A stretch of 64,000 bases of DNA from Petrosia ficiformis (Eukaryota; Porifera; Demospongiae; Haplosclerida; Petrosiidae), in the NCBI GenBank assembly GCA_947044365.1, contig OX345636.1, positions 31,454,466 to 31,518,465 of the forward strand, in the 5' to 3' direction. The translations under genes were made by a program, and so were the position numbers. Of the stretch, positions 38,774 through 52,177 are shown piece after piece; positions within the stretch are counted from its first letter, which is position 1; each line of letters begins with the position of its first letter. The notes beneath the pieces are model-generated. The model worked only from the letters and a program-made list of their open reading frames with translations, had not been told where the DNA came from and made no database searches.

Positions 38774-39367
38774 CCTTAGAGCACTAATGTCACATATGTG
38801 ACATTTCACCCCCACGTGGTTCGCCGTATGTTCCTGGCTACACGAAGCAGTCCAAATGCTTGTAATTGGCGTCAAGCACAAGCTAGTGAACGTGGCAAAA
38901 AAGTTGATGTTTTTTCGGCCGCCCTTTGGCCTAAATAACGACTATGGGGGGAATTTTAAAGGGGGGTGTCCCCCCGTTAATGCGGGGTTCGAAGTGGGCG
39001 CAGCCCACTCGCTGCCGAAGAATTTAGCATTTTTTGACCCCGCCCTCGCCCTCTGGTGGGTAGCCGAGGCATTTTCCTTGCTGTGAAACCTGAAATCGTG
39101 GGTGTAGCTGGTGCCAACATGCAGTGGGGTCATTTTGTTAGCCCCAGTTCCAGTCAAAAGAGGGAGAGCGCTGCATTTGATTTGATCCTACGATGCGCTT
39201 GGGGACTTTCGAGTCCCGGTAAGCAAGTTGGTGGAAGTAGTACTCCATGTCGGAAAAGGAGCCAAGTTTGGGGTAGAGAAAGTGAACGGTGGCCAAATTA
39301 TATGCAATAGATTCGCCAGTGTTGGAAATGAGAAGAATTTTGAAAAACAGGCTCAGAGCTCTAAGGG
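38774..39367. mobile_element. piggyBac-type MITE b
   Basis: TTAA at 38770-38773 and 39368-39371. The left end has lost one C (CCTTAGAGCAC); the right end is GAGCTCTAAGGG. It aligns with MITE a but keeps about 75 bp (around 38848-38925) that MITE a lacks. Confidence 0.85.
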
Positions 39368-39371
39368 TTAA

Positions 39372-39575
39372 GTAATGATCAACGAATTGAAAAATGTGGT
39401 GTATTGCGATATTTGTTGTATACTTGTTAGCTCTAAGTTATCAATTAATCTTTATCATTTCTAGTTCTAGTTCACAATCCAAAAATTGTTTTAGTTATGA
39501 TTTCGTTTTGGGTCTAAGTTTCAAATAATTTTTAGTTATAGATTAGTTCCGAGAGCTAAAATTGAAACAACAACA
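39372..39575 (-). repeat. Inverted copy of the AACTAAAAC interspersed repeat
   Basis: Reverse complement of about 10900-11153. The rest of the same repeat is at 37714-37788, across the piggyBac insertion. Confidence 0.8.
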
Positions 39576-39607
39576 CAACACGAATATGTACACACGAATA
39601 CATACAG

Positions 39608-39680
39608 ATTTATAATCACCTCACCCTCGTGCTCGGTGATTATAAATTTGATATAGCACTCGAAGGGTGTTAAAACCTTT
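39608..39680. repeat. Relic of the GATATAGCAC repeat family
   Basis: tataaatttgatatagcact next to a short hairpin (ataatcacc/ggtgattat). Related to repeats at 48037-48262 and 49510-49815. Confidence 0.5.
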
Positions 39681-39684
39681 ACAT

Positions 39685-40600
39685 ATATATATATATACAT
39701 ATAATTATATATAACATATATCTCCACTAGCAATTACATATTGTTCTTCCATTCCTATATATCAAACTCACCTTTATTAATTACACTGTCTTCTAACTAA
39801 TACTAACATTGACTCGAAACATGCAAAATATATCTCTATACTGATGATAGACCTGGATTGTAAACTGAGCCTTCCCATGCATTCTGAAGAAGACACAGTT
39901 CACCATCTTCAGATTTGTTGACTCAGTCTAGTATGTCTCCATTTGCAATCATTAATAGCTCAGTTACACCATGCAGTTTAATAGCTTCAGTCTTCTGTTG
40001 TTGTTCGTTGTCCAACCATTCAACTGACTTCCTCACATTGACATGAGCCATGCAAAATACATCTCTGTCTGTGTCTATATACTAAAAACTGAATGGCCAT
40101 AACTACTATATAGCCCTCAGTTTAAATATTAAATTGTCACAGTCAGTTGTGTGCAGTCTTCAAAACGATATCCTATCTCTAGCAAAACAGCTTCGCGGTC
40201 ATTGAAAGTATCTTTGTATGTGACCCACATGCAGTAAAACTGTTATTACCAAACTAAATGTGACACCAGCCTCAAAATACATCACAAGATTCGCTGTGAG
40301 ACGAGACATTTGATGCTACAAGTTCTATTTGCAGTAGAAAAACAGCTTTAGAGTTATCAGGAAGAAAAGAAAAAAGCACAGGAAAAACAAAAGGCGGGAA
40401 ATAAACAATGGCAAACTTTGAGTAAATTTGATTGGCTAAAACGATCAAAACGAAAAGAGGGAAAATATAGTATAGAAAGGGGTGCATCTCAAGCATGCGA
40501 CATTAGTGGCTCAAGGAGCCGAAGAGGAAAAGACGGAGTAAAAGTGGATCAAGACTGCGCAAGACCAAGAAGAAGTGTATGGATGGAACAAGACTGCAAG
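39685..40600 (+). mobile_element. Left module of 100-bp-satellite element, copy B
   Basis: Matches 14500-15420, including the promoter-like CCAAT/TATA region (40425-40490) and the aggagccgaagaggaaaa leader. Confidence 0.8.
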
Positions 40601-40609
40601 ACCAAGAAG

Positions 40610-41945
40610 TGGATACATGGACCAAGATTAAAGAAAGCAAGACCCAAGAAGAAATCACTATACTGATGCCCAGGTTGGGGACGCCAAAGGTCTCTTCAAG
40701 TCACTAAAGTGGATAGATGGATGAAGATTAAAAAAAGCAAGAACCATGAAGCAATCAGTTTACCAATGCCCAGGTTGGGGACACCGAAGGTCTCTTCAAG
40801 AGGATAGATTCATCAAGATTAAAGAAAGCAAAACACAAGAAGCAATCAGCATACAGATTCCCAAATTAGGGATACCGAAGGTCTCTTCAAGTCACTAAAG
40901 TGGATAGATGGATCCAGATTAAAGAAAGCAAGACCCAAGAATCAATCACTATACCAATGGGCAGGTTGGGGACACCAAAGGTCTCTTCAAGTCACGAAAA
41001 TGAATAGATGGATCAAGATTATATAAATCAAGCCTCAAGACGCAATCACTATACAGATGCCCAGGTTGGAGATACCAAAGGTCTCTTCAACTCACTAAAG
41101 TGGATAGATGGATCCAGATTAAAGAAGAAGACACAAGAAGCAATCACTACACAGATGCCGAAGGTTCGGGATGCCAAAGGTCTCTTTAAGTCACTAAAAT
41201 GGATAGATGGATCGAAAGCAAGACCCAAGACGCAATCACTATACAGATGCCCAGGTTGGGGATACCGAAGGTCTCTTCAAGTCACTAATGTGGATAGATG
41301 GATCCAGATTAAAGAGCAAGACCCAAGAAGCAATCACTATACAGGTGCGCAGGTTGGGAATGCAGAAGGTCTCTTCAAGTTGCTACAAGGGATAGATGGA
41401 TCAAGATTAAAGAAAGCAAGACCCAAGAATCAATCACTATACCAATGGGCAGGTTGGGGACACCAAAGGTCTCTTCAAGTCACGAAAATGGATAGATGGA
41501 TCAAGATTATATAAATCAAGCCTGAAGACGCAATCACTATACAGATGCCCAGGTTGGGGATCCCGAAGGTCTCTTCAAGTCACTAAAATTGATAGTTGGT
41601 TACATTGAAGTAAGCAAAACCCAAGAAACAATCACTATACGGATGCCCATGTTGTGGATCCAGAAGGTCTCTTCAAGTCACTAAAGTGGGTAGATGGATC
41701 AAGATTAAAGAAAGCAAGACCCAAGAAGCAATCACTATACAGATGCCCATGTTGTGGATCCGGAAGATCTCTTCAAGTCACTAAAGTGGATGGATGGATC
41801 AAGATTAAATAAAGCAAGACCCAAGAAGCAATCGCTATACGTATGCCTAGGTTGTGGATCCCGAAGGTCTCTTCAAGTCACTAGAGTGGATAGATGGATT
41901 ACTTTTAAAGATAGCAAGACCCAAGAAGCAATCACTATACCAATG
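40610..41945 (+). repeat. 100-bp minisatellite array B (about 13 units)
   Basis: Same unit as array A. More units carry ccaaaggtc or gatcccgaag variants. About eight times shorter than A. Confidence 0.95.
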
Positions 41946-42278
41946 CCCATATTATGGATTTGATAGTGTCTAGAAAGGTAAATTTTATGGTTTCACTGAA
42001 AAGCTACAGAATTCAGCTTGTAAATAAATGACTTTTCAGAAAACGGCTATATACTTTTCTCAAAATGCATTGTACTGCGTGCACGCGGCACGCCATGATT
42101 GGTGGGCGTGGCATTCGTCGTTTTGCACTTACTACGATTGCGATATTTTCTCAATTACAGGACGATATGAAGCTGTTCAGAAGATACGAAGGTTTGTATT
42201 ACACCAGGTTAGTCTCATATTATATAATATTCCAATTTTAAACTAATTGGAGTCGCATCTGCCCACTCCCTAGTACTA
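41946..42278 (+). mobile_element. Right module of satellite element B
   Basis: Matches 25806-26160 (gatagtgtctagaaaggtaa, attcagctt, cgcatctgcccactccctag). Confidence 0.75.
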
Positions 42279-42280
42279 TA

Positions 42281-42360
42281 GTCTCGCGCAGCCAGTAGGT
42301 TGGGTCTGGCTACTCGACACTACTAGTACTACCGGTTGATAACCGAATGAGCGTGGGCGT
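42281..42360. mobile_element. Fragment of a TA-flanked MITE end
   Basis: tagtctcgcgcagccag resembles the terminus of the element at 52849-53108 (gtcttgtgtagccag). Only one end was recognised. 42361-42730 beyond it has no gene. Confidence 0.4.
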
Positions 42361-42734
42361 TAGTCTCCATTTCTTTTTTTACTGCAGAATTCAATTCTGT
42401 ACCTTTGAAACAATGTTTTTAAATTTGCATTTAGTTTTTGAGTTATTTGCAAAGGAATTTTCCTATTCTGCAAACTTTACTATGATTAATTGAGTTTCCA
42501 AGGTAGTTCTATTGCGCGTGGAAATCAAGAATACAGTATCTAAGCAATTTAGATTATAGTTCTTATTTTGTTGGATAAAAGACATAACAAGAAAGCCATG
42601 TGGTACTCTTCTTTAGCTGCAGAAAAATAGCAAGGTGATCTATAGCTCGAGTGTTTTCTCTTGAGGCAACGCCCACATCTCAATTTTGCAGCTGTGAACT
42701 TTTGGATTTCAAAAAGCAGCTTTAAAAGCTGAAG

Positions 42735-43700
42735 ATAATACCTCCAAGCTGCAATATTACCTCCTAGATGCTGCCAAGCTGCAATATTACCTCCTAGCTG
42801 CAATATTACCTCCTAGATGCTGCCAAGCTGCAATATTACCTCCTAGCAGCAATATTACCTCTTAGATGCAATATTACCTCCTAGCTGCAATATTACCTCC
42901 TAGATGCTGCCAAGCTGCAATATTACCTCCTAGCAGCAATATTACCTCTTAGATGCAATATTACCTCCTAGCTGCAATATTACCTCCTAGATGCAATATT
43001 ACCTCCTAGCTGCAACATTACCACCTAGCTGCAATAATACCTCCAAGCTGCAATATTACCTCCTAGCTGCAATAATACCTCCTAGCTGCAATATTACCTC
43101 CTAGATGCAATATTACCTCCTAGCTGCAATATTACCTCCTAGATGCAATATTACCTCCTAGATGCAATATTACCTCCTAGCTGCAATATTACCTCCTAGA
43201 TGCAATATTACCTCCTAGCTGCAATATTACCTCCTAGATGCTGCCAAGCTGCAATATTACCTCCTAGCTGCAATATTACCTCCTAGATGCTGCCAAGCTG
43301 CAATATTATCTCCTAGCAGCAATATTACCTCTTAGATGCAATATTACCTCCTAGCTGCAATATTACCTCCTAGCTGCAATATTACCTCCTAGATGCTGCC
43401 AAGCTGCAATATTACCTCCTAGCAGCAATATTACCTCTTAGATGCAATATTACCTCCTAGCTGCAATATTACCTCCTAGATGCAATATTACCTCCTAGCT
43501 GCAACATTACCACCTAGCTGCAATAATACCTCCAAGCTGCAATATTACCTCCTAGCTGCAATAATACCTCCTAGATGCAATATTACCTCCTAGATGCAAT
43601 ATTACCTCCTAGATGCAATATTACCTCCTAGCTGCAATAATGCCTCCTGGCTGCATTAATACCTCCTAGCTGCAATATTACCTTCTAGCTGCAATATTAA
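42735..43700. repeat. 20-bp satellite array 1
   Basis: Unit gcaatattacctcctagctg with gat/gct alternation and inserted atgctgccaa. The same satellite forms a second array at 53265-53955. Confidence 0.95.
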
Positions 43701-44106
43701 ATTTTCTCCTAACTAAATACATTCATCCACTACAGCTCTGAAACAGTAACAATGGCTCCTAATGCCAGTTCCAGTACAATCCAATTGTTTATTTTTAACG
43801 ATACATCTATAATGCTCATGGAAGAATTGGCTTCGAGGAGGTTAGTGTATTATCAGTATAACATTAGTATATTAATGTATAGGAGGTTAGTATATATTTA
43901 ATTATAATGTAAATGTATGTATTATATTAATTCATCTAGAACTCACTCTTGCTGGTAGTAGACGAAATTGAAGCTCAGAATACATCGATCTCTGCTAACA
44001 TTGAGAGACTTGGAGGAACAATTGGAGAGGTGACTATAGCATGAGAAGTCACAATGATGGAGAGGTCACACCCAAAAGTGGACAGGTATAATCAATTATT
44101 ATATTC

Positions 44107-45053
44107 ATAGTTCATACATACATACATACATACATACATACATACATACATACATACATACATACATACATGCATACATACATGCATACATACGTACATA
44201 CACTCATACATACATACATACGTACATACACTAATACATACATACATACATACATACATACGTACATACACACATACATACATACATACACTTGTATATA
44301 CATACATACATACATACGTACATACACACACACATACATACATACATACATACATACATTCATACATACATACACTCATACATACATACATACGTACGTA
44401 CATACACACACACATACATACATACATACATACATACATACATACATACATACATACATACATACATACATACATACATACATACATACATACATACATA
44501 CATACATGCATACATACATGCATGCATACGTACATACACTCATACATACATACATACATACACGCATACATACATACACTCATACATACATACATACATA
44601 CATACGTACATACACTCATACATACATACATACATACATACGTACATACACACATACATACATACATACACTTGTATATACATACATACATACATACATA
44701 CATACATACATACATACATACATACATACATACATACATACATACATACATACACACATACATACATACATACATACACTCATACATACATACATACATA
44801 CATACATACGTACATACATACATACATACATACATACATACATACATACATACATACATACATACATACATACATACATACATACATACATACATGCATA
44901 CATACATGTGCATACACTCATACATACATACATACATACATACGTACATACACTCATACATACATACATACATACATACATACATACATACATACATACA
45001 TACATACATACATACATACATACATACATACAAACATACACTCATACATACAT
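44107..45053. repeat. (CATA)n array
   Basis: Nearly 950 bp of CATA with scattered cg, ca and tg variants. Open in several frames on both strands only because the period of 4 avoids stops; not coding. Confidence 0.97.
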
Positions 45054-45204
45054 GTGTATAATATATGGTACTTTACTCCACCCATTAAAGATCACCTTTG
45101 ATGATGGTCAAGACTTGGAAAAACTATCATTCCAAATTGAGCATGATACCATCCCAGAATTGAATACGGTAACGTTTAACACAGATAATAGAGAATGGTG
45201 TTCC

Positions 45205-47640
45205 TTTATATCTATCCATCTACCCATACACTATGCATCTATCCATCTATCCATCTATCTATCCATATATTCATCTATCTATCTGTCTATTTATCGATCA
45301 ATCCAATCATCCACTCATCTATCCATCCACTCATTTATTCATCCACTCATCTATCTATCCATCCACTCATCTGTCCATCCACTCATCTATCTTTCCATCC
45401 ACTCATCTATCTATCCATCCATTCATCTGTCCGTCCATCCACTCATCTATCTTTCCATCCACTCATCTATCCATCCACTCATCTATCCATCCACTCATCT
45501 ATCTATCTATCCACTCATCTATCCATCCACTCATCTATCTATCCATCCACTCATCTATCTATCCATCCACTCATCTATCCATCCACTCATCTATCTATCC
45601 ATCCACTCATTTATTCATCCACTCATCTATCTATCCATCCACTCATCTATCCATCCATTCATCTATCTATCCACTCATTTATTCATCCACTCATCTATCT
45701 ATCCATCCACTCATCTATCCATCCACTCATCTATCTATCCTTCCATTCATCTATCTATCCATCCACTCATTTATTCATCCACTCATCTATCTATCCATCC
45801 ACTCATCTATCTATCTATCCACTCATCTATCTATCCATCCACTCATCTATCTATCCATCCACTCATCTATCTATCCATCCACTCATCTATCCATCCACTC
45901 ATCTATCTATCCATCCACTCTTTTATTCATCCACTCATCTATCTATCCATCCACTCATCTATCCATCCATTCATCTATCTATCCACTCATTTATTCATCC
46001 ACTCATCTATCTATCCATCCACTCATCTATCCATCCACTCATCTATCTATCCTTACATTCATCTATCTATCCATCCACTCATTTATTCATCCACTCATCT
46101 ATCTATCCATCCACTCATCTATCTATCTATCCACTCATCTATCTATCCATCCATTCATCTATCTATCCATCCACTCATCTATCTATCCATCCACTCATCT
46201 ATCTATCCATCCACTCATTTATTCATCCACTCATCTACGTATCTATCCATCCATTCATCTATCTATCCATCCACTCATTTATTCATCCACTCATCTATCT
46301 TTCCATCCACTCATCTATCATCCACTCATCTATCATCCACTCATCTATCTATCCATCCACTCATCTATCTATCCATCCACTCATTTATTCATCCACTCAT
46401 CTATCTTTCCATCCACTCATTTATCATCCACTCATTTATTCATCCACTCATCTATCTATCCATCCATTCATCTATCATCCACTCATTTATTCATCCACTC
46501 ATCTATCTTTCCATCCACTCATCTATCTATCCATCCACTCATCTGTCCGTCCATCCACTCATCTATCTATCCATCCACTCATCTATCTATCTATCCACTC
46601 ATCTATCTATCCATCCACTCATCTATCTATCCATCCACTCATCTATCTATCCATCCACTCATTTATCTATCTATCCACCCATTTATTCATCCACTCATGT
46701 ATCTATCCATCCATTCATCTATCTATCCATCCTCTCATCTATCTATCCATCCACTCATTTATCTATCCATCCACTCATTTATTCATCCACTCATCTATCT
46801 ATCCATCCATTCATCTATCTATCCATCCTCTCATCTATCTATCCATCCACTCATTTATCTATCCATCCACTCATTTATTCATCCACTCATCTATCTATCC
46901 ATCCACTCATTTATTCATCCACTCATCTACGTATCTATTCATCCATTCATCTATCTATCCATCCACTCATTTATTCATCCACTCATCTATCTTTCCATCC
47001 ACTCATCTATCATCCACTCATCTATCATCCACTCATCTATCTATCCATCCACTCATCTATCTATCCATCCACTCATTTATTCATCCACTCATCTATCTTT
47101 CCATTCACTCATCTATCATCCACTCATTTATTCATCCACTCATCTATCTATCCATCCATTCATCTATCATCCACTCATTTATTCATCCACTCATCTATCT
47201 TTCCATCCACTCATCTATCTATCCATCCGCTCATCTGTCCGTCCATCCACTCATCTATCTATCCATCCACTCATCTATCTATCCATCCACTCATCTATCT
47301 ATCCATCCACTCATCTATCTATCCATCCACTCATTTATCTATCTATCCACCCATTTATTCATCCACTCATCTATCTATCCATCCATTCATCTATCTATCC
47401 ATCCTCTCATCTATCTATCCATCCACTCATTTATCTATCCATCCACTCATTTATTCATCCACTCATCTATCTATCCATCCATTCATCTATCTATCCATCC
47501 TCTCATCTATCTATCCATCCACTCATTTATCTATCCATCCACTCATTTATTCATCCACTCATCTATCTATCCATCCATTCATCTATCTATCCATCCACTC
47601 ATTTACTCATCCACTCATCTATCTATCCATTCATTCATAT
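45205..47640. repeat. (CATC/CTAT)n array
   Basis: 2.4 kb of ccatccactcatctatctat variants with a higher-order pattern. Very long open frames rich in Ile/His/Ser/Pro result from the stop-free repeat and should not be annotated as genes. Confidence 0.97.
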
Positions 47641-47769
47641 AGTACTATGACAGATGATTCTCTTCCTTTAAATGAACAAGCAACAGCTACTGAAGATTAT
47701 GAAATAATATTTCAGATGAACAAACCTTCGCATCAATCAACATCACTATACTACATGTTAGACTAATTC

Positions 47770-47978
47770 CCATTCTTATGTCTCTTATCCCACATTCTCA
47801 TTCCCATTTTGTCTTTATCTCTATCCCCTTATCCTCATCTCTATTCCTATTCTCATTTTCATTCCCAATCCTATTCCTATCCTTATCCTTGTTCCTATTC
47901 CCATCCTCATATCATTTCTACCTCTCTTGTTCATTTCTTTCTCTCATCTTGTTCATTTCGTTTTATCAAATGATTCTA
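47770..47978. repeat. Pyrimidine-rich CTATTCC low-complexity tract
   Basis: ttcctattctcattttcatt-like sequence, probably intronic to the Calx-beta exon series. Confidence 0.7.
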
Positions 47979-48036
47979 GGATGATGCTCCGGAAATGATA
48001 GTTCCAATTGCTGTATGTATCTCATGACACACCTGA

Positions 48037-48261
48037 GGGCGAGGTGATTATAAATCTGATATAGCACAAATAGCGTGTTATAATTAACGAAAGACAAAAC
48101 CTTTGTTGATGTCTGATGTTTCTCCTACCTTTTTGTCAGCACTTTGGAGAAGGTAAGCGTTGTTTTCTTGTAGTCTGTTTTGACAGCAGGTTTTTTATCT
48201 GACCACAAGATGCTATATCTGATTTATAAACCTGTGGTTTACTTTGATGTTTTGCCGTATT

Positions 48262-48262
<1 letters not shown>
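48037..48262. repeat. GATATAGCAC interspersed repeat, copy 1
   Basis: Matches 49565-49805 (acgaaagacaaaacctttgt, cactttggagaaggtaagcg). Followed by (TA)n at 48267-48314. Confidence 0.85.
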
Positions 48263-48316
<54 letters not shown>

Positions 48317-48689
48317 GAAGACTTGATAACAAATGATAATAGTAATATTTCATTCATTTATCTCAGTCTGTTTATCTACATCTATCTATCTATACATTGT
48401 CTGTCTATATACATGTATGTTCATTCATTTAACTATTTCTTTTCTGTAGAGACAGAGGTGCATTTGGTACACCTACATCAACCATTCCAGGAGTTTAGTA
48501 TTTGCTGATAAAGAAATTCAAAAGGTATATGTTGTTCCTTATTTCATCACTACCTTTACCTCTTCTTTCCTCTCCCTCCATTCCTCATTTCTTTACTCAC
48601 CTCTTTTCTTTTCAATTGACAATCACAGTTACTGCAGTATTTGACACAAACCCCGAAGATAAACAAGTGGAACTGTATGGCAGTGATGG

Positions 48690-49214
48690 GTATGTATGTA
48701 TGTACGTATTTATGTAAGTAATAATGGGCGTGGAAAGTTATACCGTTATTAAATTTAAAATGAGTATAACCCTATTAATTAAAAGTACGTTTTTATCTGT
48801 AAATTCCCGTATAGTTTTAAAAGAACAATTTCGTCACAAATCATCACAAAAAATAGGAATATAATTAATATAATGAAATTCATTGTGGGACAATGAAATC
48901 ACTTATGTCATAAATTAGGCTATTTAAATTTTTATGATAGATTGTCTTATTATAAAATAATATTGTATTGTATCATATGCTGATGGCAGGCTCACTGTTG
49001 GTCCAAGTGGTAATGCTTCAATTATTCTCTAATGCTTATGTATATAATAGTTATATATATTGACTGTCACCTTTCATGTGCATTGTATATAACTATAACT
49101 ATATATTGATATACATGTATATAGTTATAGTATGTCTAGTTTATCGCACACAATTTTATAGTTAATCAGGCTTACTAAAAGTGTTATAGTTTTAGTCACA
49201 GTGCCTTAGTTAAT
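48690..49214. other. AT-rich sequence with a possible exon relic
   Basis: tatgctgatggcaggctcac tgttggtccaagtg (about 48977-49010) recurs in diverged form at 53116-53147. Nothing else seen. Confidence 0.4.
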
Positions 49215-49433
49215 TGGGTTTTAGTTATAGATTATTGATGGCAATTAGTAATTATAATGAAATTACAACCATAATAAAATCATTATTATAATTATACTGC
49301 ATGTAAAAATGAATAATAAATAATTAAATAAACAATAGGGGTGGAGTGAATGTTATGTAGGACCTGTTAGCATACTATATAATATACATACATACATACA
49401 TACATACTATATATATATATATATATATATATA

Positions 49434-49464
<31 letters not shown>

Positions 49465-49490
49465 ATTATATATATATGTATATATTATAT
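49215..49490. repeat. Interspersed repeat (copy 1) ending in CATA/TA microsatellites
   Basis: atactgcatgtaaaaatgaa taataaataa ... ggggtggagtgaatgttatg taggacct recurs at 55555-55700. TA-rich microsatellites occupy 49400-49490. Confidence 0.8.
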
Positions 49491-49509
49491 ATATACACAT
49501 ATGTATAGG

Positions 49510-49815
49510 TTATATCCCAGTACGAGTGCTATATCAGATTTATAAAAACCAAGCCCGAGGGCGAGGTTTTTATAAACCTGATATAGCACGAGTGGCTGTG
49601 ATATAACCACATATTACGAAAGACAAAACCTTTGTTGATGTCTGATGCTTCTCCTACCTTTTTGTCGGCACTTTGGAGAAGGTAAGCGTTGTTTTCTTGT
49701 AGTCTGTTTCGACGGCAGGTGCTATATCTGACCGCAGTGCTATATCTGCTAACCGCAGTGCTATATCATATATATATCCCTGTGGTTTACTTTGATGTTT
49801 CGCCGTATCATGACA
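49510..49815. repeat. GATATAGCAC interspersed repeat, copy 2, with strong hairpin
   Basis: Contains a nearly perfect hairpin at 49526-49589: gtgctatatcagatttataa aaacc pairs with ggttttt ataaacctgatatagcac. The rest matches 48037-48262. Confidence 0.85.
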
Positions 49816-50600
49816 TATACATCTTGCTTTTGCAAATTGTGAAAAGTAATCAATTATCACATGACACATATTTTGTAATACTTTAGTCTCCCATTACAAA
49901 TACGTGTATCAAATATCTGGATGTTAGATTGCTTTCATATATATGTTATCATAATCTGTTTATAGTGAAGCATGAAGTATTTGCTTACTATTACGAAAGA
50001 CTATTATCCCAATTATGTAATGCACATGTACAGATAGGTCTACAATGTTCTGACCTGCATGTACAAGTGAATCGACAAAGTTGGAAATAGGCCAAGGTGG
50101 ATACTTTGTCCCACCTACATCCCACAAAGTGGTGTACTCGAACTACAATTATAAATCTGCATACTGTTGATAATAGGATTTTTTTCATAAATTTACCCAT
50201 ATAGGGGTGTTGGGGCAAAATCTGGGATATGAAATACTTCTGCAGGAAAATATTAAAAGAATTACTGAAATAATTTCTAAATATTTGTGTTGTACTCTCT
50301 ATGTAAAGATGGCTGAACATTGTCAAAACAAATATAATTATACATAATTACACAATTTATATCTACTAAACAATTTGTGTAATAATTGTTATTGATTTTG
50401 AAAATGGTACTTAAGTCCAATGAAAGGTGGCATATGTTTGCTATGTTCAAAGATAAAATAACCCATTGGAAGACCTAAGCTGAATTGATATTCCATTCCC
50501 GGTATTGTCATCACCTTTTATACTGTTCACTCTATATTATGTACTACATGTACATAATTATAATTATATACATGTGCTATAGCCTATTCCTACACCTATA
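49816..50600. other. AT-rich sequence without gene
   Basis: No exon or element supported. Confidence 0.5.
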
Positions 50601-50675
50601 CATACATACATACATACATACATACATACATACATACATACATACATACATACATAAATACACACATACACACAT

Positions 50676-50710
<35 letters not shown>

Positions 50711-50725
50711 TACATACATACATTA
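50601..50725. repeat. (CATA)n/(CA)n microsatellite
   Basis: catacatacata run with cacacaca inserts. Confidence 0.95.
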
Positions 50726-51490
50726 GATGGTAATAAATAATTATATATATTTATACTTACATGTGTATGTACGTAAGTATGAAGTGGTTAGTTGATAATG
50801 TACAATCTCCAATCTTGTTTCTGTGCTTTTTTGGTTTTGACATAACTTACATGCCCTTTTATTAAATTAAAAGGAGGGTTTGGAGAAATATATAGTTTAC
50901 ATATAAAGGAACAGTTTAAACATATAGATTGCACAATAACTTTGAACATGCTAAAAGGTGATATACATGTATATAGCAACATTTAACAATTCAACACATC
51001 ATGAAAATTACAAGTATTAATTAATAGCTAGAAAGCTAGGGTCGGTTAGACTATATATTTATAACTATAACTAAAAGTGTGAGAAACTAGACATACTACA
51101 TGTATATCATAACTAAAAGTGGTCAATATTGTTATACTAAATACATGTATATAATTATAGTATAATTATATATGTATAATGTAATTATAGTCTGCTAATA
51201 CATGTAGTCCTATATATAAAATATAGGACCTGAGTTTGTGTCCAAGGATGTGATATAGCCCAAGCCTGTGAGCCGAAGTAGTTTTAGTCCTATATTCAGT
51301 ATATAGGACCTATTATAGCATACTATATACAATATATTGTATGATGGTGACATCTCCTGCATAGTGTACACATGGAAGGTCCATATACAATATATAGGAC
51401 TCACCACATCAAAGGAATGATGTTACCATCATACTATGTATATTATATATATATCAGTGTTTTTGATAAGCTCATATGGCCCCAAGAGCT
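50726..51490. other. AT-rich sequence with short palindromes
   Basis: gtcctatatataaaatatag gac (about 51207) and gtcctatattcagtatatag gac (about 51288) are small hairpins. No gene. Confidence 0.5.
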
Positions 51491-51496
51491 TCTTAT

Positions 51497-51925
51497 TATG
51501 GCGACTGAAATGAACTCCGAGTGTGATGTAACACAGAATATCCCATTCAATAAACATTCCTTACATACTTCACCTTACGATAAACTGGCCTATACCACAG
51601 TACAACACTAGGGCTACAGTCACTACAACTAACAGCACTATATATATATACATTGTACATGTACATGTTCAAACTGTTTTGACATGTAACATGTTAAAAC
51701 TGTGGACATGTACAATTTCAAACAGTACCCCTTACCGGAATTACTGGAATTACAAGTTTCGGTTTGAAAGACGAGATGTACAATGTATGTGTATATTTAT
51801 TATGTACGTGTACGTGTACGTGTACATGTACATATATGTACTCCCAATACCTTCACCTGTATGTACAACAACACCCTTATTTTATGCTTTAAGAATTGAG
51901 CTCATGCTTCATAAGTACAACATCC
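51497..51925. repeat. Interspersed repeat R1, copy 1
   Basis: Matches 56699-57100 (cccattcaataaacattcct, cactagggctacagtcacta, gagatgtacaatgtatgtgt). No transposon hallmarks recognised. Confidence 0.85.
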
Positions 51926-52177
51926 TGCTATGAATTTAATTAAGCAAACCCACAATAACCCCACATAGCCTTGACTATAAAAGTCATGGATGGGTTGAGT
52001 GATGTATTAGAAATAGGCGTGCCCGTCTTGTGTTTTCAAAAATTTTTGAGAGGACTCAATGAGTCCTGAAATTTAATGTAGTTAATACTTCACCATCTAG
52101 TAAAGTTGGTTGTTTTCTTACCTGTGTTGTCTTGTCCCAACACAGGTCTTTTCTGTATGAATCCCTGCATGTAAGTA

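Larger units (their letters stand above)
43752..48689 (+). pseudogene. Calx-beta (ADGRV1-like) exon series, decayed or disrupted
   Basis: Several exon-sized segments with splice-like borders fit Calx-beta repeats, extracellular Ca-binding beta-sandwiches found in tandem in ADGRV1-type receptors and FREM proteins. 43752-43840 reads IFNDTSI then, in another frame, AHGRIGFEE. 43940-44029 reads NSLLLVVDEIEAQNTSISAN then IERLGGTIGE. 45091-45168 reads ITFDDGQDLEKLSFQIEHDT then IPELNT. About 47643-47716 contains NEQATATEDYEIIFQ. 47980-48012 reads DDAPEMIVPIA. 48450-48524 contains SLVFADKEIQK. 48629-48689 contains TAVFDTNPEDKQVELYGSDG. A frameshift (about 43808-43812) and a TGA at 44042-44044, where the family usually has Trp, suggest loss of function. 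Long tetranucleotide arrays separate the exons. The phase of the last exon does not fit the one before it. Confidence 0.5.

Noticed and set aside
37814..39310. ORFs on both strands within the piggyBac-type MITEs
   Set aside because: They overlap on opposite strands, do not resemble transposase, and are explained by the G+C-richer MITE sequence.
42735..43700. CRISPR-like array
   Set aside because: The 20-bp units are directly tandem without unique spacers, so it is a satellite.
44170..47766. Very long open frames (up to about 1200 codons) on the plus strand
   Set aside because: They consist almost entirely of CATA and CATC/CTAT repeats. A 4-bp period without stop codons stays open by itself, and overlapping frames on both strands are equally long.
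49120..51105. Inverted tagtatgtctagttt / gaaactagacatacta ends, possible 2-kb transposon
   Set aside because: Only about 15 bp match well, no target duplication is clear, and the interior is a mixture of other repeats.
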